DNA of 64,000 nucleotides from Tatlockia sp. (GTDB lineage: Bacteria; Pseudomonadota; Gammaproteobacteria; Legionellales; Legionellaceae). A program made the translations under genes and the position numbers. Of this stretch, positions 53,715-62,538 are shown piece by piece. Location of the stretch: assembly GCA_013697725.1 (NCBI GenBank), contig JACCWI010000027.1:1-64000 (forward strand), written 5' to 3'. How positions within the stretch are numbered: the stretch's first letter is position 1; every line of letters begins with the position of its first letter. The notes below the pieces were generated by a model. The model did not search any database, was not told where the DNA came from, and saw only the letters and a program-made list of their open reading frames with translations.

Positions 53715-55223
53715 TTATCCCATTTTTTGAGTTGCCTCAGCAAATTCCTCATGAGCCTTTTCAAGAACACGATTGCCTGCTGCTTTCGCCACGGTGGTAA
53801 TTTCCTCTTCTGCATATAAATCTGATGAAAAAAGTCCATACAGGGTAAGACCACCAGCAGCAGCAGCCGCTACACTGGAGGCAATGGTTAAACCAATCAT
53901 AAATCCTGAACTCATACCGATAAAAGCAGTTAAAAACGCTGCGGGTCCAGACCATGCACCTGCAGCAAATCCAATAAAAGAACCTATGGTCATGCAAGCT
54001 AAAAAACACACTGCCACAATCAGAATAACTGCAATGGCACGGCCTATTTTCATACCCATGCTGTCTTCGGGTAATGATTTTATTATTTTATCCAGAAAAG
54101 TATTAATCGCACTTTGTTTTTCCACCGCGGATAAGTTAGGACTTTTTTCAATAATTTTCACAATCTCTAACGTATCCTCACTAATTTGTTTTGCTAGAGA
54201 ATCATCTAAAGCACCGGCATCCAGGAGCACGTTCAAATCCTTTATGGCGATGTGAAGGCTTGATTTCTCAGGTATTAAAAGAAGTGCGTCTCTTAGTGAT
54301 TTTAAAGACGATTTTTCGAGAGACATCTCTAGAGAAATTTGTTTTCTTACTTTTTCAGCGTAAGTTTTGTTATAAATAGTTTCAATTTTTTTAAGACAAT
54401 CGCTAATAAAAAATTCTAATTTTGATTTATTTAATCCCTGTGGCATGTTGTTTTTTGCGATTTTCAGATGGTCATGAAGAACATTAAGTTTTTTGTAAGT
54501 ACTAGCATTTAGAGTATTTTTTAAATCCGTTATAAGCTGCAATTCATTTAATTTACTGGAAAATTTTTGAGGAAAAGCCTTATTGATTGAGCTTACCATT
54601 CCATCAAAAATTTCTCTTTCTTTCTGCTCAAGCTCGAGACTCTTCTCATAAGAAGAATCAAAATTATTATCAAATTTTCTTAAAAGATTGATAGTCGCGG
54701 ACTCAAAAGCTTTATCCACTTGATGCCCATTTTTAGCAGAGGTTTCAATATAAGTTAAGCCAAGTTGATCACAAAAATATTGAGCATCGACTTGCGAAAC
54801 TTTTCTTTCTGAATCTAAATCAGATTTAGTTCCTACTATTATAATAGGGATAGTATCATTTATGTGAGACTCACAATCTTCATAATGTTTTTGGATATTA
54901 TTAAATGATTCAGGATCAGTTAGATCAAAAACAATGAAAATACAATGCTGGCTCCAGTCTTTATTAATATTTCTTAGGCCGCGAAAATTGTTATTTTGAT
55001 TGTAGGTATCAAAAATTTGTAATTTACATTGCTTATCTTTTATTTGCAGATTTTTTATCTTAAAATCTACTCCTATGGAGGTAATAAATGATTCTGTAAA
55101 CGAGTCGTCAGTAAAACGCAATAGCAACGAGCTTTTTCCAACTCCGGGATCACCAATCAACCGAATTTTGAAAAGATAATCATAATCAGCTCTATAAGTT
55201 TCTTCATTTCCTCTGTCTAACAT
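53715..55223 (-). CDS. Rab-like GTPase with C-terminal membrane hairpin, probable secreted effector
   Basis: The N-terminal 190 residues are a eukaryote-type small GTPase of the Rab branch: P-loop GDPGVGKS (24-31), switch I FITSIGVDFKIK (47-57, a near copy of the Rab1-type segment), and ETSAK (160-164). Some motifs differ from the norm. The DTAGQ box reads DTYNQ (72-76), so the DxxG glycine is Asn while the Gln is kept, and NKxD reads TKSD (132-135). Residues 190-390 are helical. Residues about 395-475 form two long hydrophobic segments (VILIVAVCFLACMTIGSFIG and the AAAAAGGLTLYGLF region). There is no prenylation Cys; the membrane segments replace it. The end is Glu-rich (EKAHEEFAEATQKMG). 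Rab-like proteins are known in Legionella. It is divergent from purL. Confidence 0.85.
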   Translation of the reverse strand: MLDRGNEETYRADYDYLFKIRLIGDPGVGKSSLLLRFTDDSFTESFITSIGVDFKIKNLQIKDKQCKLQIFDTYNQNNNFRGLRNINKDWSQHCIFIVFDLTDPESFNNIQKHYEDCESHINDTIPIIIVGTKSDLDSERKVSQVDAQYFCDQLGLTYIETSAKNGHQVDKAFESATINLLRKFDNNFDSSYEKSLELEQKEREIFDGMVSSINKAFPQKFSSKLNELQLITDLKNTLNASTYKKLNVLHDHLKIAKNNMPQGLNKSKLEFFISDCLKKIETIYNKTYAEKVRKQISLEMSLEKSSLKSLRDALLLIPEKSSLHIAIKDLNVLLDAGALDDSLAKQISEDTLEIVKIIEKSPNLSAVEKQSAINTFLDKIIKSLPEDSMGMKIGRAIAVILIVAVCFLACMTIGSFIGFAAGAWSGPAAFLTAFIGMSSGFMIGLTIASSVAAAAAGGLTLYGLFSSDLYAEEEITTVAKAAGNRVLEKAHEEFAEATQKMG

Positions 55224-55420
55224 CTAGCATACTCCAGGCGCATAGGTTCCTTATTTTACCAATAAATATAAAAATTAGTCAAATAAAGGTGTATTATTTT
55301 GCGGCTTGAATCCCTTTAATACTGCAATCTAAGAAAACTACATTATAATAAATCTGCGAACTCTCAGGCTTTATTTGATTTTTTCGGCAGAAAAGGCTAA
55401 GATAGCGCGACTTTTAGCTC

Positions 55421-57772
55421 ATGCTAGAGCCTGATATGAAAACGCCGGATTGTTTTGATTTTAATCAGTTGTCCTCGGACGAAATTGCCAACCAACTTAA
55501 ACAGTTTAATCTCAGATTAACTGTTGACGAAGCCCTCACGATTCAAAACTCCTTCTTAAAAAGACCTCCTACCTATGCCGAATGTGTATTATGGTCAATT
55601 CAAGGCTCCGAGCACTGTTCCTATAAAAGCTCCCGGAAACATCTTAATAAATTTAATACTGCTGGACCTCATGTAATTCTTGGACCCAAAGAAGATGCAG
55701 GAATTGTTGCTGTAGCCACTGACCATCAAGGTCGACGTTATGGCATTGTCGTCAGTCACGAATCGCATAACCATCCCTCGCAGCTTGTGCCTTATGAAGG
55801 GGCTGCCACTGGAGTAGGTGGCAATGTCCGTGATGTTTCCTGCATGGGAGCCGAGGTTATAGCAATAGCTGATAGTCTGCGCTTTGGTGATATTAATCGG
55901 GCTAAAACAACTCGAATACAACAAGGAGTTGTGCAGGGTATTGCCGGTTATGCAAATCCCCTTGGTATCCCTAATCTCACCGGGGATACTTATTATGATG
56001 AGGCCTATAATGAAAATTGCCTTGTTACCATTGTTACTTTAGGCCTCGTTAGGGAAGATCATATAATTCACTCTTTTGCCCCAAAAGAGGCTAATGATTA
56101 TCGTTTTATTTTAGTGGGCAAACCTACCGATAACAGTGGATTTGGTGGCGCAGCCTTCGCATCGGCAACGCTCAGCGAAGAAGAGCTTGAGCAAAACAAA
56201 GGTGCTGTTCAAGATCCAAATGCTTTTTTACAACGCCATATTCTGAAAGCAAATAATACACTCTTTGAATGGTTGCGCGAAAATAATTTAATTGATCGTG
56301 TGGGATTTAAAGATCTGGGGGCAGGTGGAATTGCCTGCGCTTCGATTGAATTGGCGGAAGCCGGCGGTTATGGCGCAGATCTAAATTTGGATCTTGTGCC
56401 TACCTCAATGAAAAACTTACTACCTGCTGTTGTCCTTTGCTCGGAAACACAGGAACGATTTATGTGGATTGTACCTACCGAACTGGTTGAGAAATTTTTA
56501 ACACACTATAACCAACGATTTGCCCTACCAGAAATTTGTGAGGGTGCGCAAGCAACGGTTATTGGCCAATTAAGAAAAGATGAATTATATGTGGTACATG
56601 CTCAGGGCAAAGAAATCGTTTCTGCCAGAGCCAAAGACATCACCCAAGGCATTCTTTATGATCGGCCCTATACAACCAAGGCAAAAAGCTACAGCGAACC
56701 TAAAGCTTTTGAGGTAAATGATTACAATGAGATTCTTTTACGCCTGCTTGCCCATGAAAACATCGCTTCAAAAGCGCCAATTTATGAATGCTATGATAAG
56801 CAAGTTCAGGGTCGTTCAGTGATTGAACCCGGCTGGGCAGATGCTGGTGTTCTCACCCCTTTTAATGAAGATAAATATCCACCCGAGATTCGTCAAACTG
56901 CGATAGCTTTATCCATTGATCACAATCCTCGCTACAATAAAATTGACGCCTATTGGGGAGCGGTAAACGCGGTGATTGAATCCGTGCGTAATATTGTAGC
57001 TGTAGGAGCCTGGCCTAGATCTCTCAGTGATTGTCTTTGCTTTGGTAACCCAGAGAATCCTTTGCAAATGGGCGAATTTGTTGATTCAGTAAGCGGTATC
57101 GTCGATGCCTGTAAAGCCGTTAAAATGCTTGATAACCCTGAATTTAGCCTACCCATTATTTCAGGCAATGTATCCCTTTATAATGAATCTGCACAAGGCT
57201 CCATCCCCCCCTCACCGATTATTTCTTGTCTAGGGGTGATGCCGGAAGTCAATAAAGCGCTTTGTTATGATTTAAAACAAACAAATTCCATTTTAGTGAT
57301 GCTCGGTGAGCGCAGAGATGAATGTGGCGGTAGCGTGTATTATCAATTGCATAATGAATTGGGCTCTGAGCTGCCCAAGCCTAATTTGCAGACCTTTAAT
57401 GATGAAATCAGCGCTCTCTATTCGGCTATTCAAGCCGATTTAATTCTTTCGGCTCATGATATTTCGGAGGGAGGTGTTGCGGTGACCCTGGCCGAAATGA
57501 GCTTTAAAAATTTAATCGGTGTTAATGTAATTATTCCCGGTAACTTGGAGAATGATAAAAAATTATTCACTGAAACAGGCGGTTTTGTTCTTGAAGTTTC
57601 CCCAAAAAATATCGCAGAAGTTGAGCAATTATTTAACAAAAAAGAAATTTACTATAAGCTTATTGGTGAAACCACTGAAATTCCCACTTTAATGATTAAC
57701 ACCCTGATAAATTTACCCATTGCCGCAGCCAAAACAGCCTGGGAAAGAGGTTTAATTGAGAGGATTCTATAA
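55421..57772 (+). CDS. purL: Phosphoribosylformylglycinamidine synthase, synthetase subunit (small PurL)
   Basis: The 783-residue protein is the small PurL form, which makes FGAM from FGAR with ammonia supplied by PurQ and needs PurS. Marks are VVSHESHNHPSQLVPYEGAA, GVGGNVRDVSCMGAEVIAIA, the FKDLGAGGIACASIELAEAG segment, and the second-half LSAHDISEGGVAVTLAEMS. It is a little longer than typical small PurL, mainly at the N-terminus. ATG 55421 and ATG 55436 are both possible starts. It is the first gene of a purine operon and shares its stop with the purM start (TAATG). No PUR-box-like operator was recognised in the 197 bases before it. Confidence 0.95.
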   Translation: MLEPDMKTPDCFDFNQLSSDEIANQLKQFNLRLTVDEALTIQNSFLKRPPTYAECVLWSIQGSEHCSYKSSRKHLNKFNTAGPHVILGPKEDAGIVAVATDHQGRRYGIVVSHESHNHPSQLVPYEGAATGVGGNVRDVSCMGAEVIAIADSLRFGDINRAKTTRIQQGVVQGIAGYANPLGIPNLTGDTYYDEAYNENCLVTIVTLGLVREDHIIHSFAPKEANDYRFILVGKPTDNSGFGGAAFASATLSEEELEQNKGAVQDPNAFLQRHILKANNTLFEWLRENNLIDRVGFKDLGAGGIACASIELAEAGGYGADLNLDLVPTSMKNLLPAVVLCSETQERFMWIVPTELVEKFLTHYNQRFALPEICEGAQATVIGQLRKDELYVVHAQGKEIVSARAKDITQGILYDRPYTTKAKSYSEPKAFEVNDYNEILLRLLAHENIASKAPIYECYDKQVQGRSVIEPGWADAGVLTPFNEDKYPPEIRQTAIALSIDHNPRYNKIDAYWGAVNAVIESVRNIVAVGAWPRSLSDCLCFGNPENPLQMGEFVDSVSGIVDACKAVKMLDNPEFSLPIISGNVSLYNESAQGSIPPSPIISCLGVMPEVNKALCYDLKQTNSILVMLGERRDECGGSVYYQLHNELGSELPKPNLQTFNDEISALYSAIQADLILSAHDISEGGVAVTLAEMSFKNLIGVNVIIPGNLENDKKLFTETGGFVLEVSPKNIAEVEQLFNKKEIYYKLIGETTEIPTLMINTLINLPIAAAKTAWERGLIERIL

Positions 57773-58815
57773 TGACGAGTATCGATTACAAAGCTGCAGG
57801 AGTGGATGTAAAAGCAGGTAACGAAGCCGTCCGTAAGATTAAAAATAGTATTGAGTCCACTTTCTCGCCGCGGGTACTTACCTCAATAGGCGGCTTTGGG
57901 GCAATGTATGACCTCAAAGCGCTCTTAGAACACTATGAACACCCCGTGCTGGTTCAAAGTATTGATGGCGTGGGCACCAAAATGATGGTTGCTAAAATGA
58001 TGCAAAAATTTGATACCATCGGCATCGATTTAGTCAGCGCTACTGCCAATGATATTGTTGTATTAGGTGCAAAACCCCTCATATTACTTGATTATATTGC
58101 CAATCATCAATTAAACCCCCAAATCATCGAAGGAATAATTTCTGGAATGGTTCTCGCTTGCAAAGAAAATGACATTTCCCTGGTAGGAGGCGAGACAGCA
58201 GAAATGCCTGGAACTTACATTAGTGGAGAAATGGATTTGGTCGGGGTTATCACGGGTGTCGTTGAAAAAGCCAAAGCCATTGAAGGAAAAGAAATTCGAG
58301 AAGGCGATATTGTTGCTGCCTTTCCTTCAAGTGGGCTTCACACAAATGGCTACTCACTTGCCCGAAAATTACTCTTTGAAGTTGCAGGTTATACCGTTGA
58401 TTCCAAGACTCAGGATTTTAGTCACAGCATCGGTGAGGAGCTCTTGAGACCCCACCTGAATTATACGAAACCCATCTTATCTATTTTAGATAACAATATT
58501 GCTATTAAAGGAATGGCGCACATTACCGGCGGCGGTTTATTGGAAAATATCCCAAGAATTTTGCCGGTTAATTGCTCAGTAGAGATTTTTAAAAATCAAA
58601 TCCCTCAACTGGCTATTTTTAATCTCCTCCGCAAATTGGGTAATTTAGATGATCAAGAAATGTATACAACTTTCAATATGGGTGCAGGTTTAGTATTGTT
58701 TCTTTCACCTGAGATGCTGGCGCCGATTCGAGTTGTCTTAAATAATTTTCCTAATTACCCTCTTTATGAAATCGGTCGCGTGGTTAGCGGAAATAAAAAG
58801 GTGCGATTGCTATGA
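57772..58815 (+). CDS. purM: Phosphoribosylformylglycinamidine cyclo-ligase
   Basis: The 347-residue AIR synthetase has YKAAGVDVKAGNEAVRKIKN, LVQSIDGVGTKMMVAKMM, the SLVGGETAEMPGTYISGEMDL block, and MAHITGGGLLENIPRILP. It closes FGAM to aminoimidazole ribotide using ATP. Its start overlaps the purL stop by one base, and its stop overlaps the purQ/S start (ATGA). Confidence 0.97.
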   Translation: MTSIDYKAAGVDVKAGNEAVRKIKNSIESTFSPRVLTSIGGFGAMYDLKALLEHYEHPVLVQSIDGVGTKMMVAKMMQKFDTIGIDLVSATANDIVVLGAKPLILLDYIANHQLNPQIIEGIISGMVLACKENDISLVGGETAEMPGTYISGEMDLVGVITGVVEKAKAIEGKEIREGDIVAAFPSSGLHTNGYSLARKLLFEVAGYTVDSKTQDFSHSIGEELLRPHLNYTKPILSILDNNIAIKGMAHITGGGLLENIPRILPVNCSVEIFKNQIPQLAIFNLLRKLGNLDDQEMYTTFNMGAGLVLFLSPEMLAPIRVVLNNFPNYPLYEIGRVVSGNKKVRLL

Positions 58816-60071
58816 TACAAATCGGATTAATCCAATTTCCTGGCTCCAATTGCGAACGTGAAACCGCCTTGGCTGTTAAACGCGCAGGAATGGAGCCAAT
58901 CGAATTTTTATGGAATGAGCCCTTAGAAAAATTAAAGAGTTTGGACGGATATATTTTAATCGGCGGTTTTTCCTACGAGGATCGTTCGCGCGCCGGAATT
59001 ATTGCCGCCCTGGATCCAGTCATGCAAGAAATCAAACGACAAAGTGAAAAGGGTAAGCCTATACTTGGCATTTGTAACGGCGCTCAAATACTGGTGGAAG
59101 CGGGCTTAGTCCCGGGAATCAGTAGTCCCTTAAAGTTAGCTTTAACTGAAAATAAACGTATTGTCGCAGGCAAAATAATGGGCTCAGGTTTTTACAATAA
59201 TTGGGTAACAATGCGCCTATCCGACAACCATCAACACAATGCTTTCACGCGATACCTAACCCCCTCTGCCCTAATTAATTTACCTATTGCTCATGCTGAG
59301 GGACGTTTTCTCATTCCCGATGAGCTGCTAGCCAAGATCAAACAAGAAGGTCTTAATCTTTTTCAATACTGTGATGCTAAAGGAAATGTCACCGACAATT
59401 TTCCAGTAAATCCTAATGGTTCTGTAGCTAATATTGCTGCTTTAACGAATCAAGGCGGAAATGTAATGGCCATGATGCCGCATCCAGAGCGAACACCTAA
59501 TGGCGATCCAATTTTTAGATCAATGCATGATTACATCGTTGAAAGTAAACCCAAAGCTGTTAAAAATTTTTTAGCAAAAACTGAAATGATAAAGCCACAA
59601 CCCTTTATACAAAAAAAGAATAGTGAACTTTGTCTGGTTAAGTTAATTATTACTAACAACCAGGCTTTAACCGTTGAAAAAACCCTTAGGCAATTAGGTT
59701 TTCCGGTCAGGGTTAATCGTTTTGAACATTGGGAAATTGAATCCGATTCAATTGAAGCTATTAATTTACTTAAACAGTCAGATCTTTTATTTTCCAAGCG
59801 TAAAGAACTGGAAATTAGCCCTAAAGATTTTAATTCTGATTCAGCGCTTTCTTATCTTGTCCGTCCCAAAGAGGATTTAAAGGGTCAGCAAATTCTGCAG
59901 ACCTTAACAGCCCACTATGAAATACCAGAGATCCAACAAATTCATCATGGAGTGGTCTGGCAGTTTAGCGCTTCGGGTGTCAATATTAATGAACTAATAG
60001 ATAATATTTTGCAAACTAACATTATTGGGAATAGTTATGCCAATGACTACTACAGCTATGAACATCTATAG
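58812..60071 (+). CDS. purQ: PurQ glutaminase fused to two PurS-like units
   Basis: Residues 1-260 are PurQ, the glutaminase of FGAM synthase: IGLIQFPGSNCERETALAVK, the GGFSYEDRSRAG loop, LGICNGAQIL with nucleophile Cys88, and MMPHPERTPNGDPIF with the catalytic His and Glu. Residues about 280-419 are not part of PurQ. They contain two segments with the PurS pattern. The first runs LVKLIITNNQALTVEKTLRQ, then LGFPVRVNRF. The second runs LKGQQILQTLTAHYEIPEIQ, a helix NINELIDNIL, and an end like the PurS 'NxxIxxY'. PurS normally is a separate protein of about 80 residues that dimerises to join PurL and PurQ. A covalent PurQ-PurS-PurS form would supply the dimer in one chain. No separate purS is in the operon. 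Confidence 0.85.
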   Translation: MIQIGLIQFPGSNCERETALAVKRAGMEPIEFLWNEPLEKLKSLDGYILIGGFSYEDRSRAGIIAALDPVMQEIKRQSEKGKPILGICNGAQILVEAGLVPGISSPLKLALTENKRIVAGKIMGSGFYNNWVTMRLSDNHQHNAFTRYLTPSALINLPIAHAEGRFLIPDELLAKIKQEGLNLFQYCDAKGNVTDNFPVNPNGSVANIAALTNQGGNVMAMMPHPERTPNGDPIFRSMHDYIVESKPKAVKNFLAKTEMIKPQPFIQKKNSELCLVKLIITNNQALTVEKTLRQLGFPVRVNRFEHWEIESDSIEAINLLKQSDLLFSKRKELEISPKDFNSDSALSYLVRPKEDLKGQQILQTLTAHYEIPEIQQIHHGVVWQFSASGVNINELIDNILQTNIIGNSYANDYYSYEHL

Positions 60072-61032
60072 AGCAAAGATTCAATCCGCGCTTCCTTTTT
60101 GCCTGGATCAGACCCATTTACCAATTGCTGGAAGGTATCAGGGAAAAGTCAGGGATGCTTATGATTTAGGCGACGAACTAATGTTAGTTACCACCGATAG
60201 GCTTTCAGCTTTTGACCGACCGCTTGCACTTATACCCTTTAAAGGTGCGGTGCTTAACTTGACCTCAGCCTGGTGGTTTGAGCAGACTGCTAGACTAGTG
60301 CCCAACCATATCATTAGCATTCCCGATCCTAATGTAGTCATCGCTAAAAAATGCAGCGTTTTTCCGATTGAGTTTGTAGTAAGAGGTTATATCTCTGGCA
60401 CCACATCTACTTCTCTGTGGACACAATATCAAAATGGTATTCGTAATTACTGCGGTATTTCTTTTCCCGAGGGGTTAAAGAAGAACCAGAAATTGGCAGA
60501 AGCTCTATTAACACCTACGACTAAGGAAAAAGAACATGATCGACCCATCGCTCCTGCGGAAATCATTTCAGAAGGCTGGCTGAATGAAGACGATTGGTTA
60601 GAAGCTTCAGCTTTAGCTGTTGATTTATATGAAAAGGGCGTCGAGCTAGCAGCAAAACATGGCTTAATTTTAGTCGACACTAAATACGAATTCGGCAAAG
60701 ATAAGTACGGAAAAATCATTGTTGTGGACGAAATACATACACCTGACTCAAGTCGATACTGGCTTGCCGACAGCTATGAAGCTCGTTTTGCTGAAGGCTT
60801 AGAGCCAGAAAATATTGATAAGGAATTTTTAAGATTATGGTTTACTAAAAACTGCGATCCCTATCAAGATAAAAAATTGCCAGAAGCACCGCAAGAATTA
60901 GTTGAAGAGCTCTCTGCACGCTACATTCAACTCTATGAGCAAATTACCGGCAAGCCCTTTTGTTTTGACGCTTTTGAAGAGCCTGCAGAGCAACGGATTT
61001 TAAGAAATGTTAAATCATACTTGGGTAAATAA
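60037..61032 (+). CDS. purC: Phosphoribosylaminoimidazole-succinocarboxamide synthase
   Basis: The 331-residue SAICAR synthetase joins CAIR and aspartate. Typical segments are GKVRDAYDLGDELMLVTTDR, LSAFDRPLALIPFKG, PIEFVVRGYISGTTSTSLW, and LILVDTKYEFGKDK, then DEIHTPDSSRYW. It is the longer form found also in yeast-type enzymes rather than the short E. coli form. The start is inside the end of purQ/S; ATG 60037 has GGGA 6 bases upstream, while 60043 and 60058 are other options. Confidence 0.94.
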   Translation: MPMTTTAMNIYRAKIQSALPFCLDQTHLPIAGRYQGKVRDAYDLGDELMLVTTDRLSAFDRPLALIPFKGAVLNLTSAWWFEQTARLVPNHIISIPDPNVVIAKKCSVFPIEFVVRGYISGTTSTSLWTQYQNGIRNYCGISFPEGLKKNQKLAEALLTPTTKEKEHDRPIAPAEIISEGWLNEDDWLEASALAVDLYEKGVELAAKHGLILVDTKYEFGKDKYGKIIVVDEIHTPDSSRYWLADSYEARFAEGLEPENIDKEFLRLWFTKNCDPYQDKKLPEAPQELVEELSARYIQLYEQITGKPFCFDAFEEPAEQRILRNVKSYLGK

Positions 61033-61035
61033 ATA

Positions 61036-62538
61036 ATGTGCGGCATAGTTGGTATTTATAGTCACGAACCGGTAGCTTATGAACTTTATGAGAGTCTAAT
61101 TCATTTACAGCATCGCGGCCAAGATGCTGCAGGCCTGCTCACTTCCGACCAACGTTTCTACACTAAACACGGTTTAGGTTTGGTGAGAGAAATTTTCAAT
61201 CCTGAAAATATCTCTCACTTGAAAGGCAATATTGGCATTGGTCATGTTCGTTATCCAACTGCCGGAGGTTATACCGATGCCGATGTTCAGCCCTTATGGA
61301 TTGGTAGTCCGCGTGGCATAGCGCTTGCTCATAATGGTAACTTGACTAATTACTTGGAATTAGCCAATGAGATTCGTATTCGTCAACTCCGCCACCTAAA
61401 TTCATCCCTGGATTCAGAAGCCTTATTACTAAGATTCGCTGATCAACTCTCAAGCGGTTCTTATGCGGATGAGGATGACGATAGTTTTTTTGAATTATTG
61501 TGTAAGGCCGTAGAACATATTTTTAAACACATTGAAGGCGCCTATTCAATCGTCTCGGCTATCATTGGTAAAGGACTGGTTGCCTTTCGCGATCCGCATG
61601 GAATTAGACCGCTAGTTTTCGGAATGCGGGAAAATTCAAAGGGTAAAATCGATACCATTTTTGCATCAGAAACCACGCCTTTTTATGCCTTAGGATTTAA
61701 ACCTCAGGGTGATATTTTACCCGGAGAGATAGCTTACGTTGATCGTTCGGGAAAATTACACCGACGTGTTTTGCAAAAGGCAGAATTTAGACCTTGTGTG
61801 TTTGAATATGTCTATTTTGCCCGCCCTGATGCAACTTTAAACAGCGTTAGTGTTTATCGAGCTCGCCTCAGAATGGGCCAAAATCTTGCCCAGCAATGGA
61901 AAAGCAAATATCCCGACCTCAAACCCGATGTGGTGATACCGGCGCCATCCACAGCCAATACTGCCGCCTTATCTTTTGCTCATGAACTAGGCGTTCGCTA
62001 TTCCGAAGGTTTATATAAAAACCCCTTTATAGGCCGCACTTTTATTATGTCTAATCAGTTGGCACGAAGTCGCTCCATTCGTTACAAATTAACACCACAG
62101 CGCACTGAAATTGAAAATAAAATTGTTATGATCATTGATGACTCTATCGTTCGAGGCAACACTTCACGTGAAATTGTGAAGATGGTACGAGAATTTGGAG
62201 CAAAAAAAATATATTTTGCCTCCACGTCGCCAGCACTGAAACATCCCTGCTTCTTTGGCATTGACATTCCTTCACGCAAGGAATTAATAGCAGCCAATCT
62301 CAATGAAGAAGAGATAGCACGTTATCTTGGAGTCGATGCCTTGATGTATCAGTCTAAGGAAAATCTAATTGAAGCCGTGACTCGCCGCGGCGATCATCAT
62401 ATAAAAACGCCCTGCATGGCATGCATGGATGGTGATTATTTTGGCAAATTATCCGTTGATAAAAAGAAGCACTTAGAGCAAGAGCGTGAATTCACCAGGT
62501 TATCTAATGTTGACAAGCCAGGAGATTTGGCCAAATGA
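61036..62538 (+). CDS. purF: Amidophosphoribosyltransferase
   Basis: The 500-residue enzyme makes phosphoribosylamine from PRPP and glutamine, the first step of the pathway. The glutaminase domain begins MCGIVGIYSHEPVAYELYES with Cys2 as nucleophile; LIHLQHRGQDAAGLL and IGHVRYPTAGG follow. The PRPP site is in VMIIDDSIVRGNTSREIVKM. It begins 4 bases after purC and overlaps purD by four bases. Confidence 0.97.
   Translation: MCGIVGIYSHEPVAYELYESLIHLQHRGQDAAGLLTSDQRFYTKHGLGLVREIFNPENISHLKGNIGIGHVRYPTAGGYTDADVQPLWIGSPRGIALAHNGNLTNYLELANEIRIRQLRHLNSSLDSEALLLRFADQLSSGSYADEDDDSFFELLCKAVEHIFKHIEGAYSIVSAIIGKGLVAFRDPHGIRPLVFGMRENSKGKIDTIFASETTPFYALGFKPQGDILPGEIAYVDRSGKLHRRVLQKAEFRPCVFEYVYFARPDATLNSVSVYRARLRMGQNLAQQWKSKYPDLKPDVVIPAPSTANTAALSFAHELGVRYSEGLYKNPFIGRTFIMSNQLARSRSIRYKLTPQRTEIENKIVMIIDDSIVRGNTSREIVKMVREFGAKKIYFASTSPALKHPCFFGIDIPSRKELIAANLNEEEIARYLGVDALMYQSKENLIEAVTRRGDHHIKTPCMACMDGDYFGKLSVDKKKHLEQEREFTRLSNVDKPGDLAK

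Noticed and set aside
55224-55420. A riboswitch or PurR-type operator upstream of purL
   Set aside because: I found no purine aptamer-like core and no PUR-box palindrome in this gap; only AT-rich sequence is visible.
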